DNA of 64,000 nucleotides from Arcobacter roscoffensis (GTDB lineage Bacteria; Campylobacterota; Campylobacteria; Campylobacterales; Arcobacteraceae): positions 124,001 through 188,000 of the forward strand of contig NZ_CP100595.1 in the NCBI RefSeq assembly GCF_024267655.1, given 5' to 3'. A model generated the notes under the pieces. It worked only from the letters and a program-made list of their open reading frames with translations. It was not told the origin of the DNA and ran no database searches. The position numbers and the translations under genes are program-made. Below are positions 9,716-17,230 of the stretch, one piece after another; position 1 is the stretch's first letter, and the number at the start of each line of letters is the position of its first letter.

Positions 9716-9913
9716 TTACTTTGATTTCTCTTTGCAAGCTTCTAGTTGTTTTGTAAGTTTATTTATCTCTTTTTCTTTTTCAATAAGTTGCGATAATAAA
9801 TCTGATACATCTTGTTTGCTAGAGTTTAGTACATCGTTTTGTGATTTCGAACTACATGCAGTAAAGAAAATAGTGATACCTAGAGTTAAAATAGTTAATA
9901 GTAGTTTTTTCAT
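9716..9913 (-). CDS. Small lipoprotein with coiled coil
   Basis: A 65-residue protein with a clear lipoprotein signal: MKKLLLTILTLGITIFFTAC, lipid-carrying Cys at residue 20. The mature part is only about 45 residues, mostly one charged helix (LLSQLIEKEKEINKLTKQLEACKEKSK) with heptad spacing, so it may oligomerise much like Lpp-type or entericidin-like small lipoproteins. No function can be assigned. It is preceded by TTTAAAAAAGGAAAAATG, a strong ribosome-binding site, and lies 53 bases downstream of the large peptidoglycan-binding lipoprotein gene; the two may share a transcript. Confidence 0.72.
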   Translation of the reverse strand: MKKLLLTILTLGITIFFTACSSKSQNDVLNSSKQDVSDLLSQLIEKEKEINKLTKQLEACKEKSK

Positions 9914-9966
9914 TTTTCCTTCTTTAAAAAAGATAAAAGCAATATGCTTTTATCTTTTAAATTTTA

Positions 9967-11202
9967 TTATAATCCTAGAGATTTTAACGTTTTTAAAGTT
10001 AAAGCTCCCTCGCTTAACTTATTATCTCTTTGATATGCTTGTACAGCAGCTCTTGTTTCTGGTCCATAAACACCATCAACAGAAGTGATATTGTATTTTT
10101 TATTTTTTAATGCTTGTTGTAAGTTTGCAACTACATCTTTTGTAGTATTTGTTTCACATAAAATTTCTTGCCATCTTAGGTACGAATCAGCTTTTTTAAC
10201 TTGAATAGGTACATTTTTGTAAATAGCAGGAATTGTTGTTTTTACTTCTTTTGCAGGAGTATCAATAACTCTTGTTTTAACCATTTTACAAATAGCTGGT
10301 GATTTTACTTCTTTAGTTGTAGCAGGTGTTGCAACTACTTGTTTAGTAATAGTTTTGTAAGTTGCAGGAATTTTAACTTCTTTTTGACTTGCAGCAGTGT
10401 CTACAACTCTAGTTTTTACATTTCTATATACAGCAGGTGTTTTAACTTCTTTTGTATATGCTGCTTTATCAATAACTTTTTTACTAACAGTTTTATAAAC
10501 AGCAGGAACTTCAACTAAACATAAAATATCACCTGTACTGTTGTCAACTTTTTCAATCTCACCTCTACCTTTTTTCCAAGTAGTGTAAGCATCTGATACT
10601 TTGATTTTTTCAGTAACTGTTTTATATGTTGCAGGAACTGTAACTAACTGAGTCTTTTCAGGTTCTACCATAATTTTTTCAGTAATAGTTTTATATGTAG
10701 GTGCTACAGTTACTATTTTTGAGCTCTCAGGAGTAATCATAATTTTCTCAGTAACTGTTTTATATGTTGCAGGAACAGGCACTAGTTTTGTAGATGCTTC
10801 TCTTAAAGTTACTTTCTTTTCAACTACCTTGTAAGTTGCTGGAATGATTTCAATTTTTTCTTGTTCTTCTTGAACCATTTTTTTGATGTATTTAGTTTCA
10901 TAAATAGATGGAACTAATACTTTAGCATAACACTCACCAGCCTTTGCATTTGGTGGAACTAAAGAGTTCGCTACTGCATTTTTATCTTTTGATTCATTGT
11001 TCATTGCATTGATTGAATTTAATGCTTTCTTGTTTTGGCTTTCAAGTTCAGAGATTTTACTATCTTTTAATTCAATCTCTTTTTGAAGTTGTGTAATTTT
11101 TACATCATTTGCAGATAGATTAGTATCTTTTGATGTACATCCTGTAAATAACAGTAAAGCCGTAGTTGCAGCGATTGCTGAATTTCTTAAATAATTAGTC
11201 AT
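9967..11202 (-). CDS. Repeat-rich lipoprotein with C-terminal peptidoglycan-binding domain
   Basis: A 411-residue envelope protein. The signal ends in a lipobox (LFTGC, Cys22) and is followed by a coiled coil (about 35-70, KEIELKDSKISELESQNKK). Residues about 95-340 hold about ten imperfect copies of a 20-30 residue unit centred on (V/I)PA(T/V)YK(T/N)V(T/K)xK(V/I), each a predicted beta-rich block. Two variants include a tryptophan and cysteine pattern (YTTWKKGRGEIEKV, YLRWQEILCET). Residues about 350-411 (LQQALKNKKYNITSVDGVYG, then PETRAAVQAYQ) are a PG_binding_1 domain. The likely role is a tether between outer membrane and cell wall. It is divergent from an OmpA-domain gene, which fits. 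The repeat family itself I do not recognise. Confidence 0.8.
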   Translation of the reverse strand: MTNYLRNSAIAATTALLLFTGCTSKDTNLSANDVKITQLQKEIELKDSKISELESQNKKALNSINAMNNESKDKNAVANSLVPPNAKAGECYAKVLVPSIYETKYIKKMVQEEQEKIEIIPATYKVVEKKVTLREASTKLVPVPATYKTVTEKIMITPESSKIVTVAPTYKTITEKIMVEPEKTQLVTVPATYKTVTEKIKVSDAYTTWKKGRGEIEKVDNSTGDILCLVEVPAVYKTVSKKVIDKAAYTKEVKTPAVYRNVKTRVVDTAASQKEVKIPATYKTITKQVVATPATTKEVKSPAICKMVKTRVIDTPAKEVKTTIPAIYKNVPIQVKKADSYLRWQEILCETNTTKDVVANLQQALKNKKYNITSVDGVYGPETRAAVQAYQRDNKLSEGALTLKTLKSLGL

Positions 11203-11280
11203 CTTTATGCCTTTAAAAATAATTTTAAAAATTTTAGCAAAATAAGATTGAAAATTACTTTAAAATTAGATTAAAGATGT

Positions 11281-11286
11281 TATAAT
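11281..11286 (+). promoter_or_regulatory. Probable -10 box of the OmpA-like gene
   Basis: TATAAT sits 29 bases before the TTG start of the OmpA-like gene, in the 112-base divergent region shared with the peptidoglycan-binding lipoprotein gene. No -35 box is evident. Confidence 0.45.
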
Positions 11287-11314
11287 TTTCAAAATTATCT
11301 AAAGGAGTTAAGTT

Positions 11315-11794
11315 TTGAAAAAAATTTTAGCATCAACATTTATCAGTTTAATCACTATGACAAGCCTAAACGCTGGGGATTGTATCATGGTTAAAGATTT
11401 AAATGTACAGTTTAAAAATGATTCTACTATTTATAGTGATTCATCTGAAAGTAAAGAAGTTCAAGAGTTTGCACAATTCTTAAAGAAAACTAAATTATAT
11501 GCAGTTATCGAAGGACACACAAGTGCAAGTGCACCTGCTGGGTATAATTATGATTTATCTACAGATAGAGCTGCGAAAGTTAGAAACTCACTTGTAAATT
11601 TAGGGGTAAATAGTAAACAAGTTAGATATATGGGATTTGGTGAAAGCTCTCCTTTATATAACAACTCAACAGACGAAGGTGCTGCTAAAAACAGAAGAGT
11701 AATTGCAGAAGTATTTAATAGTGCTGAAGAATTAGCAACTTATATTGAATCTGAAAAAGCAAGAATTTCTGATATCAAGTATAAAGAACAATAA
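11315..11794 (+). CDS. OmpA-domain outer-membrane/periplasmic protein
   Basis: A 159-residue secreted protein: signal peptide MKKILASTFISLITMTSLNAG, then one OmpA-like peptidoglycan-binding domain (about 28-135). The motif EGHTSASAPAGYNYDLSTDR followed by AAKVRNSLVNLGV and GFGESSPLYNNSTDEGAAKN with RRV matches the family, including the Asp and Arg that hold diaminopimelate. There is no beta-barrel, so it resembles Pal without a lipid anchor. The start is TTG at 11315, chosen because AAAGGAG stands 7 bases upstream and no ATG precedes the signal peptide. Its divergent partner also has a peptidoglycan-binding domain. Confidence 0.88.
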   Translation: MKKILASTFISLITMTSLNAGDCIMVKDLNVQFKNDSTIYSDSSESKEVQEFAQFLKKTKLYAVIEGHTSASAPAGYNYDLSTDRAAKVRNSLVNLGVNSKQVRYMGFGESSPLYNNSTDEGAAKNRRVIAEVFNSAEELATYIESEKARISDIKYKEQ

Positions 11795-11795
11795 A

Positions 11796-11823
11796 AATAA
11801 AGACTAAATTTTTAGTCTTTATT
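11796..11823 (+). terminator. Terminator after the OmpA-like gene
   Basis: An 11-bp perfect stem (AATAAAGACTA / TAGTCTTTATT) with a 6-base loop begins just after the stop codon. It ends in TTTATT and is followed by TGAAAAAC, so the U-run is short. Confidence 0.55.
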
Positions 11824-11874
11824 TGAAAAACACATTAAACTTACATTTTTAATTATTTTGATAGAATTCCTTTT

Positions 11875-12732
11875 ATGGAAAAACTCATAAAAAAAATTAA
11901 CGATTTCAATGAACTAGTAATGTTTAAACACTCTATCTTTTCTCTTCCATTTATTTTTATTGCGATGGTTGTAGCTGCAAAAGGATGGTTTGGATTTAAA
12001 CTACTTATCTTAGGTGTTTTAGCCGCATTAACTGCACGAAACTTTGCAATGGGCTTTAATAGGTATATGGATAGAGACATCGATGCTTTAAATCCAAGAA
12101 CTGAAAATAGACCAAATGTAGATGGAAGAATTTCTGTAAAATCTATGCTTATTTTTAATATTGCAAATGCTTTAGGTTTTATAGCTGTTGCTTATTTTGT
12201 AAATGACTTAGCTTTTTATTTATCAATACCCATTTTGATAATAATTGGTTCATATTCTTATTTTAAAAGATTTTCATATTTAGCACATGTTATCTTAGGT
12301 ATCTCTTTAGCATTAGCCCCAATAGCAGGGGTAGTTGCTGTAAGTGAATCTATACCTTTATGGACAGTACTTTTAAGTATTGGTGTTATGTTTTGGGTGG
12401 CGGGGTTTGACTTGCTTTACTCACTTCAAGATATGGAAGTAGATAAAAAACTAAAGTTACATTCAATACCATCAAAATTTGGTGCACAAAAAACTATGTA
12501 TATTTCTAGGGTATTTCATACCTTAACAGTACTTTTTTGGTTGTTATTTGTAATAACATCAAATAGCGGTATCTTTGCTTATATAGCAGTACTAGCAAGT
12601 GCTATTATGCTTTCATATGAACACTATTTAGTAAATAAAGATTTTACAAAAATAGATAGGGCATTTTTTACTGTAAATGGATATTTAGGAATTGTATTTT
12701 TTGTTCTTATAGTTATAGATAATATATTTTAA
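11875..12732 (+). CDS. mqnP: UbiA-family polyprenyltransferase, probably MqnP of the futalosine menaquinone pathway
   Basis: An integral membrane prenyltransferase of 285 residues with about nine hydrophobic helices. Both Asp-rich Mg/diphosphate motifs are present: NRYMDRDIDALNPRTENRP (NxxxDxxxD, about residue 62-80) and DLLYSLQDMEVD (DxxYxxxDxxxD, about 178-189). UbiA-family enzymes attach a polyprenyl tail to an aromatic ring. Campylobacterota make menaquinone via futalosine, where the UbiA homologue is MqnP; that assignment is inference from the lineage, and databases often call it 4-hydroxybenzoate polyprenyltransferase. No clear Shine-Dalgarno precedes the ATG, and a TAGAAT just 9 bases upstream suggests a very short or absent leader. 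Confidence 0.85.
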   Translation: MEKLIKKINDFNELVMFKHSIFSLPFIFIAMVVAAKGWFGFKLLILGVLAALTARNFAMGFNRYMDRDIDALNPRTENRPNVDGRISVKSMLIFNIANALGFIAVAYFVNDLAFYLSIPILIIIGSYSYFKRFSYLAHVILGISLALAPIAGVVAVSESIPLWTVLLSIGVMFWVAGFDLLYSLQDMEVDKKLKLHSIPSKFGAQKTMYISRVFHTLTVLFWLLFVITSNSGIFAYIAVLASAIMLSYEHYLVNKDFTKIDRAFFTVNGYLGIVFFVLIVIDNIF

Positions 12733-12778
12733 GTTATATTAATTGTTATATTATCTAGACATTTATGTCTTTTTTCTG

Positions 12779-12784
12779 TATAAT
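12779..12784 (+). promoter_or_regulatory. Probable -10 box of the diguanylate cyclase gene
   Basis: TATAAT preceded by TCTG lies 30 bases upstream of the ATG; GTAAGGA acts as ribosome-binding site between them. The promoter suggests the cyclase is not simply read through from the prenyltransferase gene. Confidence 0.45.
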
Positions 12785-12814
12785 TCGGAAAAATCTTGTA
12801 AGGAATAAATATTT

Positions 12815-13618
12815 ATGAGTGAAAAACTAAAAGAAGTTACATATCTTACGGTAAAAGATTTAAAAAATAATGAGATAGTTTTGCCTGGTGACTATTCAAA
12901 AAAATTTGCCGAGTTTGCAAAAGAATTAAAAGTAGATATTGAAAATAAACAAGCTGTTTTAGATGAACTGCATTATGACAATAGTAGAGTAGAAAAAATA
13001 GTAAAATCTACACATGAAAACTTAGATAGTATCAAAAACTCTACAGCTCAAGCTAAAGTTGCTATTGAAAATAAAGATAAAAAAGCTCTTGATTCAATCA
13101 CAAGTGAATTAAGCGAAATGCAAAAACAAATACAGTTTTTACAAAAAGAGCTTTTTTCTGATAGTTTAACATCTGCTTATAATAGAAAATGGTTTATGGA
13201 TTCTTTTTTAGAAAATGAAAGTTTTAAAGAAGAGGGTAAACTTTGTTTTATAGATTTAAACAAATTTAAAAGCATAAATGACACATATGGGCATCTTTTA
13301 GGTGATCAGGTTTTAAAATATCTAGTAAGATTCTTATCAAAAGAGCTTGATTATGAGGGAGCTGATGTTGTACGATACGCAGGTGATGAGTTTATGGTAC
13401 TTTTCACAGGTGAAATATTAAATAGTATAGATATTGAAAATACTATGCTAGAAACACAAGTAAAACTTTCAAAACAAAAACTAAAATCTGCAAAAATAGA
13501 AAGCTTACAGTTTTCCTTTTCTTATGGAATAGTAGATTTTAAAGAAGGTGATAAGATAGAAAATATCTTAGAGAAAGCAGATGAACTAATGTACGAAAAT
13601 AAGATGAAAAATAGGTAA
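12815..13618 (+). CDS. Diguanylate cyclase (GGDEF domain)
   Basis: Makes cyclic di-GMP from two GTP. The 267-residue protein has no membrane segment. The N-terminal 120 residues are helical with coiled-coil spacing (SELSEMQKQIQFLQKELFSD just before the catalytic domain), a likely dimerisation region. The GGDEF domain (about 126-267) contains DSLTSAYNRKWF, CFIDLNKFKSINDTYGHLLG (Mg-binding Asp) and the active-site loop RYAGDEF at 187-193. The first Gly of GGDEF is Ala, a substitution known in active cyclases. The RxxD inhibitory site five residues before the loop is not evident. It lies just upstream of tRNA-Arg, outside the integrated element. Confidence 0.88.
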   Translation: MSEKLKEVTYLTVKDLKNNEIVLPGDYSKKFAEFAKELKVDIENKQAVLDELHYDNSRVEKIVKSTHENLDSIKNSTAQAKVAIENKDKKALDSITSELSEMQKQIQFLQKELFSDSLTSAYNRKWFMDSFLENESFKEEGKLCFIDLNKFKSINDTYGHLLGDQVLKYLVRFLSKELDYEGADVVRYAGDEFMVLFTGEILNSIDIENTMLETQVKLSKQKLKSAKIESLQFSFSYGIVDFKEGDKIENILEKADELMYENKMKNR

Positions 13619-13641
13619 CTTAAAAATTTAAGTTTACCTAT
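13611..13641 (+). terminator. Possible terminator after the diguanylate cyclase gene
   Basis: An inverted repeat (ATAGGTAACTTAAA / TTTAAGTTTACCTAT, one bulged A) overlaps the stop codon and ends 26 bases before the tRNA. There is no U-run after it, so termination is uncertain. Confidence 0.35.
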
Positions 13642-13667
13642 GCTAATATTCCACCCTTAAAACACAC

Positions 13668-13744
13668 GCGCCTGTGGCTCAACTGGATAGAGCGCCCGGT
13701 TTCGGCCCGGGGGGTTGTGGGTTCGAATCCTACCAGGCGTGCCA
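13668..13744 (+). tRNA. tRNA-Arg, anticodon TCG
   Basis: A complete 77-base cloverleaf. Acceptor stem GCGCCTG pairs with CAGGCGT (first pair G-T), with discriminator G and an encoded CCA. D arm GCTC/GAGC; anticodon stem CCCGG/CCGGG with loop TTTCGGC, giving TCG at the anticodon, which reads CGA and related Arg codons; variable loop GGGTT; T arm GTGGG/CCTAC with loop TTCGAAT. The last 17 bases of the gene plus one more are repeated at 19705-19722, marking it as the insertion site of the element that follows. Confidence 0.95.
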
Positions 13745-13745
13745 T
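13728..13745 (+). repeat. attL: 18-bp direct repeat in the tRNA-Arg 3' end
   Basis: TCCTACCAGGCGTGCCAT, covering the 3' side of the T stem, the acceptor strand and CCA, is repeated exactly at 19705-19722, 5,977 bp away. Integration here regenerates an intact tRNA on the left side. Confidence 0.92.
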
Positions 13746-13796
13746 GTTACTTACAAGCCCGATAACACCGATGTTTTTCCCTTAAAATTTTTTTAC

Positions 13797-13819
13797 TGTG
13801 CTACCATTGTGCTAAAAAT
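13797..13819 (+). promoter_or_regulatory. Left pair of integrase arm-type sites
   Basis: Two copies of TGTGCTA start at 13797 and 13808 (11 bp apart), the second continuing TGTGCTAAAAAT. The same doublet, same spacing and same orientation, recurs at 19592-19614 near the other end. Placement between the att core and the integrase stop fits arm-binding sites of a tyrosine integrase. Binding is inferred. Confidence 0.6.
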
Positions 13820-13823
13820 GTGT

Positions 13824-14936
13824 TTATCCATTGAAACATTTCCCAAAATCTAGGTTTTTTACAGGTATATATTCAGAGTATTTTTCTAATGTAACTTTTA
13901 CATTTTCATGTCCTGCAATTTTACTTACATAATTAATATCCTCTCCATTTGATATAAGAGTTGATATAAATGTACCTCTTGTTTGATGTAGATTTCTATA
14001 AGGAACATTAGCTTCTTTTAAAGCTTTTACCCAAATTTGTTCTCTTATCTTCCCAGAACTATGATAATGTTTATTTGTTCTAGCTGTTAAGAATACATAA
14101 GAGTTTTGTTTTCCAGTTAATTCGTATTGATGTTTAAGGTATGGAATTAGAATATCAATAATAGGAATTGTCCTCTGACTTCTTGCAGTTTTTAGTATTT
14201 CTTTTTGAACACCATCAACCATTTGTTCTCTAACTGAGATTGTCTTTTTATTGAAGTCAATATATTCCCATTTTAAACCTATACATTCTCCTGCTCTCAT
14301 TCCAGTATAAAATAGAGTAGCAATTAAATTTTTATCAGAATCTTTTAATACATTTAAAATTGATTGAATTTCCATAAGGTTAAAAGGTTTTAGTTTAACT
14401 CTCTTTACTAGTGGATTTTCTGTTTCTCTAAGCTTCTTAGCTTTTTTAACTGGATTGACTTGAACTATATCATTTTCAATTGCATCTTCATACATTACAT
14501 TTAGACAAGACCTAATTCTTAAGATACTTCCTTTTGCTAAATGTAGATTCTCTCTTAAGTTGTTTTGCCAATATGTTATATGGTTACTGGTAACCTTATC
14601 TAATCTCATATGACCCAATACATCTTTTATATGTTTATTGTAATTTCTTTTATACATAAGACTAGTAGAATTTGAACGACTTCCCTTATGCAGTTCAAAA
14701 GACTCTTTCATATATTCATCAACTGTTGGAATATTTTTAACACTTTCATTTTCAAAGAACTTCCCACTATATACCTTTAGAAGTATTTGTGGAATTATTT
14801 CTGTTTTAACCAGTTTTCTATTTTCCTTAGTATCGTCTAGGTAAAGAGGTTTTCTAATATTTTGGTTATCAAGAGTAAATCTTATCCAAAGTTTAGAGCC
14901 TCTATTAAATAGTTTTGGTTGTGTCATTTTATACAT
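13824..14936 (-). CDS. Tyrosine recombinase / phage-type integrase
   Basis: A site-specific recombinase of 370 residues. The N-terminal part (about 1-85) should bind arm sites, about 85-185 is a SAM-like core-binding domain (SLMYKRNYNKHIKDVLGHMR), and about 190-370 is the catalytic domain. Catalytic residues can be read as Arg in TLFYTGMRAGECIGLKWEYI, His and Arg in YRNLHQTRGTFISTLIS, His in IAGHENVKVTLEKYSEY, with the final Tyr as nucleophile. The gene lies just inside the element and is transcribed toward the tRNA, as in many tRNA-borne islands. The paired TGTGCTA repeats immediately after its stop are probably its own binding sites. Starts ATG (MYKMTQ); a second ATG three codons later is also possible. 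Confidence 0.93.
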   Translation of the reverse strand: MYKMTQPKLFNRGSKLWIRFTLDNQNIRKPLYLDDTKENRKLVKTEIIPQILLKVYSGKFFENESVKNIPTVDEYMKESFELHKGSRSNSTSLMYKRNYNKHIKDVLGHMRLDKVTSNHITYWQNNLRENLHLAKGSILRIRSCLNVMYEDAIENDIVQVNPVKKAKKLRETENPLVKRVKLKPFNLMEIQSILNVLKDSDKNLIATLFYTGMRAGECIGLKWEYIDFNKKTISVREQMVDGVQKEILKTARSQRTIPIIDILIPYLKHQYELTGKQNSYVFLTARTNKHYHSSGKIREQIWVKALKEANVPYRNLHQTRGTFISTLISNGEDINYVSKIAGHENVKVTLEKYSEYIPVKNLDFGKCFNG

Positions 14937-15005
14937 TTATGTAAATCCTTTCACATAAATCCTATAAAGGCACTTCTAACAAGTAATATTTTACACAAAG
15001 TTTCA

Positions 15006-15311
15006 TTATAAAATACCTTCAAGTAATTTTTCTGTTATTGCTTTTGTGTCTTTATTCGCTAATGAAGTGGTTACCCATGTATCTAATTCTAACTTATCAA
15101 ACAAAACTCTACCAGCCTTTTTATAGTAGTGTTTACCCTCAATTAAATAGTTATCTTTTAGTTTATGGATATGCTCTTTTGAATATCCAAGATAATAAGA
15201 TGCTTCTTTTGTATTTAGCCATCTTTTCTCACTATTAATCTTTTGTTCTAATATATTTAATTTTTCTAATACTTCATTTATTTTTTCTAAATTCTCAAAT
15301 GGTATATTCAT
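15006..15311 (-). CDS. Excisionase-like helix-turn-helix protein
   Basis: A 101-residue DNA-binding protein. After a short coiled coil (about 5-29) comes an AlpA/HTH_17-type winged helix: WLNTKEASYYLGYSKEHIHK followed by the wing YKKAGRVLFDKLELDTWV. This pattern is typical of recombination directionality factors and of small regulators in islands. It is 69 bases upstream of the integrase gene on the same strand and may be translated from the same message, which supports a role in excision or in control of integration. AAGGAGAATT before the ATG is a good ribosome-binding site. Exact role is unproven. Confidence 0.72.
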   Translation of the reverse strand: MNIPFENLEKINEVLEKLNILEQKINSEKRWLNTKEASYYLGYSKEHIHKLKDNYLIEGKHYYKKAGRVLFDKLELDTWVTTSLANKDTKAITEKLLEGIL

Positions 15312-15344
15312 TGTTTTAATTCTCCTTTGATTATCTGTTTAAGG

Positions 15345-15361
15345 GAGGGAATAAATCCCTC
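15345..15361. repeat. Short hairpin between rep and the HTH gene
   Basis: GAGGGA, loop ATAAA, TCCCTC. It lies between the rep stop and the HTH start codon, 12 bases before a second AT hairpin (TATACTTTTTAAAAAAGTAT). It may end the rep transcript or expose the HTH start; function unknown. Confidence 0.35.
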
Positions 15362-15389
15362 AAAGCTGTATATACTTTTTAAAAAAGTA

Positions 15390-16733
15390 TCAAAAACCTT
15401 GTGCTTCATCTGCTGATATATCTAACACTAAATTCCTCTTTGTAGCTTCTTTTAAAGCAACATAGTAAATATGCTTATCTCTTGAAGATAAATGTTTCTT
15501 CTCTCTTGTCTTATCAAGATAAACAAGTAAGTCATAATCTTGTAATTTAGATACTGTTTCAGTTCTTAGAGGTTTAATTAAATTTCCATCTTCTAATAGT
15601 CTAAGATTTTCAATTTGACCATCTTTATTTATAATCTCTACATCTGTATATCTTTTCTTTAACTCTTTTGTAGATGTTGTTTTATTTAAACTATCTTTTG
15701 CTTTCTTGTAAAGCTCATTTATATAATCATCATCTAAATTTAAATTACTAATTAAAGCTTTTCTAACTAAGGCTATAAATTCAAACTCAAATTTATTATC
15801 ATCATAAATTGATACTTTCCTTTTTAATCTCTCTAATGGTAATGATGATTGTAAAAAGTCTTTTAAATTGTATTCTTGTTTTATTTCTTTCCATAGTGGA
15901 TGTGTATCAGCTTGATACTTATTGTTTTTAAGTCTTTCTTTTGAAACTGAATCTATATCTATTAATCTAATCTCATCCATTGATATTTGAAATAAGTTTT
16001 TTGCATTAGTTAATAAATCATCTAATGTTTCTATTTGGTACTGTCTTAAATGTGTTCTGTGCATTTGAAACTCTATGTTAAATATAGACTCTTCAATATC
16101 AAAGTCATTATTTAAAAAGTACTCATTCATTAAGTCATACTTCTTTGATTTCTTTAGCTCTAAAGATTTGTTATATAATCTTAGTTTAAATGGCTCTTTT
16201 CCTATATAAATAGTTTGTGTTGAGTTTGCATCTCCTATTTCATTTATAGTTGAGTATTTTCTTTTACGAGTTGAGAACATATCTTTTTTTATAAAAGATA
16301 AATCATACTGGATAAAGCAGTTTAAATCTGCTCTTGTAATAGGTATATAATCAGTTATATACTCTTTAACTAAATCTTTGAGTAATTCAATAAGAGAATT
16401 AATACCAATAGCATAAATACCATTTCCTTGAAGCTGTACTCTAATATCATTTAAACCTCTGTTCTCATACATACTTTTAAAACCAATTCTAAAAAATTCA
16501 TTTAAATCTTTAAACCAGTAAAAACCTTCTTTTTTACCAAGAAAGTTTAATCTTGTATCTTTGATAGATACATATAAGTCTTTATTCTCATAATCTATTT
16601 CTTTCTTTTGGAACTTACCTTTAATCTCTTCTAGTTGGTCTAATATTTCAAGATATAAATCATCATAGTTTTCATTAGTTTCAAAGAAGAGATAAAGAGT
16701 ATCAATTCCAAAAAGTTTTTTAACTTTATTCAC
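15390..16733 (-). CDS. Replication initiation protein, Rep_trans-like
   Basis: A 447-residue protein with two motifs of the Rep_trans / phage replication-initiation family: ITRADLNCFIQYD (about residue 141, matching the xTRxDxxxD strand) and QTIYIGKEPFKLRLYNKSLE (about 177-196, matching TxYxG...RxYxKxxE). Members nick one strand at a hairpin origin and start rolling-circle replication of pT181-type plasmids or of filamentous phages such as CTX (RstA). The C-terminal 200 residues are helical and charged, with no helicase motif. The gene is 108 bases downstream of the putative ssDNA-binding gene, and the gap holds two hairpins that could be the origin. Family call is moderate confidence; the nucleophilic Tyr cannot be assigned by eye. 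Confidence 0.72.
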   Translation of the reverse strand: MNKVKKLFGIDTLYLFFETNENYDDLYLEILDQLEEIKGKFQKKEIDYENKDLYVSIKDTRLNFLGKKEGFYWFKDLNEFFRIGFKSMYENRGLNDIRVQLQGNGIYAIGINSLIELLKDLVKEYITDYIPITRADLNCFIQYDLSFIKKDMFSTRKRKYSTINEIGDANSTQTIYIGKEPFKLRLYNKSLELKKSKKYDLMNEYFLNNDFDIEESIFNIEFQMHRTHLRQYQIETLDDLLTNAKNLFQISMDEIRLIDIDSVSKERLKNNKYQADTHPLWKEIKQEYNLKDFLQSSLPLERLKRKVSIYDDNKFEFEFIALVRKALISNLNLDDDYINELYKKAKDSLNKTTSTKELKKRYTDVEIINKDGQIENLRLLEDGNLIKPLRTETVSKLQDYDLLVYLDKTREKKHLSSRDKHIYYVALKEATKRNLVLDISADEAQGF

Positions 16734-16756
16734 TTTTATTCCTTTGAGTGTTTTAG

Positions 16757-16840
16757 AAAGGGGTATTACTAAATACCCTTTTTTCTTGTTGTCACGAAAA
16801 AAAGATTTTAAACCGCGAGCGCTCTTAAAATCTGTTTTTT
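16757..16840. other. Double hairpin, candidate replication origin of the element
   Basis: Two hairpins lie between rep and the ssDNA-binding gene. The first is GGGTATT, loop ACTA, AATACCC (16761-16778), flanked by pairing A and T tracts. The second is AGATTTTAA / TTAAAATCT (16803-16833), whose 13-base loop ACCGCGAGCGCTC is strikingly GC-rich for this DNA and contains the palindrome GAGCGCTC. Rolling-circle initiators cut in such exposed loops. A plain transcription terminator for the upstream gene is the alternative, since a T-run follows the second stem on either strand. Confidence 0.45.
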
Positions 16841-16841
16841 C

Positions 16842-17102
16842 TTAGACACCATAGAAACTATGTTGTTTTGAGATAATCCCCACATGAACTTCAACATCTT
16901 TGTTTACTTTGTCACTATAGAAAGCTATCTTATTATCAGGAATAGAGATAGTATGTAATTCTTTAACTTTTGTACCATTTGACCTAATGTTTTCTACTAA
17001 AATTTGTAGTTTAGCTTTTACAGGAGTAGCTAAAGTTTCTCCTTCTTTTTTATATTCCGATTTTGGAATGATGTTTAGTAAATTGCCTTTGATTGTTAGC
17101 AT
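16842..17102 (-). CDS. Putative small ssDNA-binding protein (inovirus RstB/gV-like)
   Basis: An 86-residue protein without cysteine or membrane segment. Its strand-rich, charged sequence (MLTIKGNLLNIIPKSEYKK at the start; VEVHVGIISKQHSFYGV at the end) looks like a small OB-fold. In filamentous phages and related replicons a protein of this size, next to the initiator, coats single-stranded replication intermediates. I infer that role from size, position and composition; no catalytic motif exists to confirm it. It is upstream of rep on the same strand. Strong RBS AAAGGAAAAAT precedes the ATG. Confidence 0.5.
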   Translation of the reverse strand: MLTIKGNLLNIIPKSEYKKEGETLATPVKAKLQILVENIRSNGTKVKELHTISIPDNKIAFYSDKVNKDVEVHVGIISKQHSFYGV

Positions 17103-17110
17103 AATTTTTC

Positions 17111-17142
17111 CTTTGTAATTTTTATTTACAAAGAGCTCTTTG
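17111..17142. promoter_or_regulatory. Overlapping inverted repeats upstream of the ssDNA-binding gene
   Basis: CTTTGTAA / TTACAAAG (17111-17133) overlaps the perfect 14-base palindrome CAAAGAGCTCTTTG (17129-17142), directly upstream of the start of the small replication gene. This is a plausible operator for control of the replication operon or a leader hairpin. A nearby CGATATCGAT palindrome (17152-17161) adds to the symmetry. Confidence 0.4.
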
Positions 17143-17197
17143 ATTTAATTTCGATATCGATAGGGGAAGTTTAATAGAAAAGTTGATGAGTTTACAT

Positions 17198-17230
17198 ATT
17201 AACTAGGAGTATAAAAAACTCTTAGTTAAT
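17198..17230. repeat. Inverted repeat over the stop codon of the 413-residue gene
   Basis: ATTAACTAGGAG and CTCTTAGTTAAT pair with one wobble around a 9-base A-rich loop; the right arm includes the stop codon of the minus-strand gene. It is probably a 3' end stabiliser or terminator. Confidence 0.4.

Noticed and set aside
16757-16782. Plus-strand rho-independent terminator
   Set aside because: The hairpin has a T-run on the plus strand, but no plus-strand gene lies upstream in this part of the element; I list it with the candidate origin instead.
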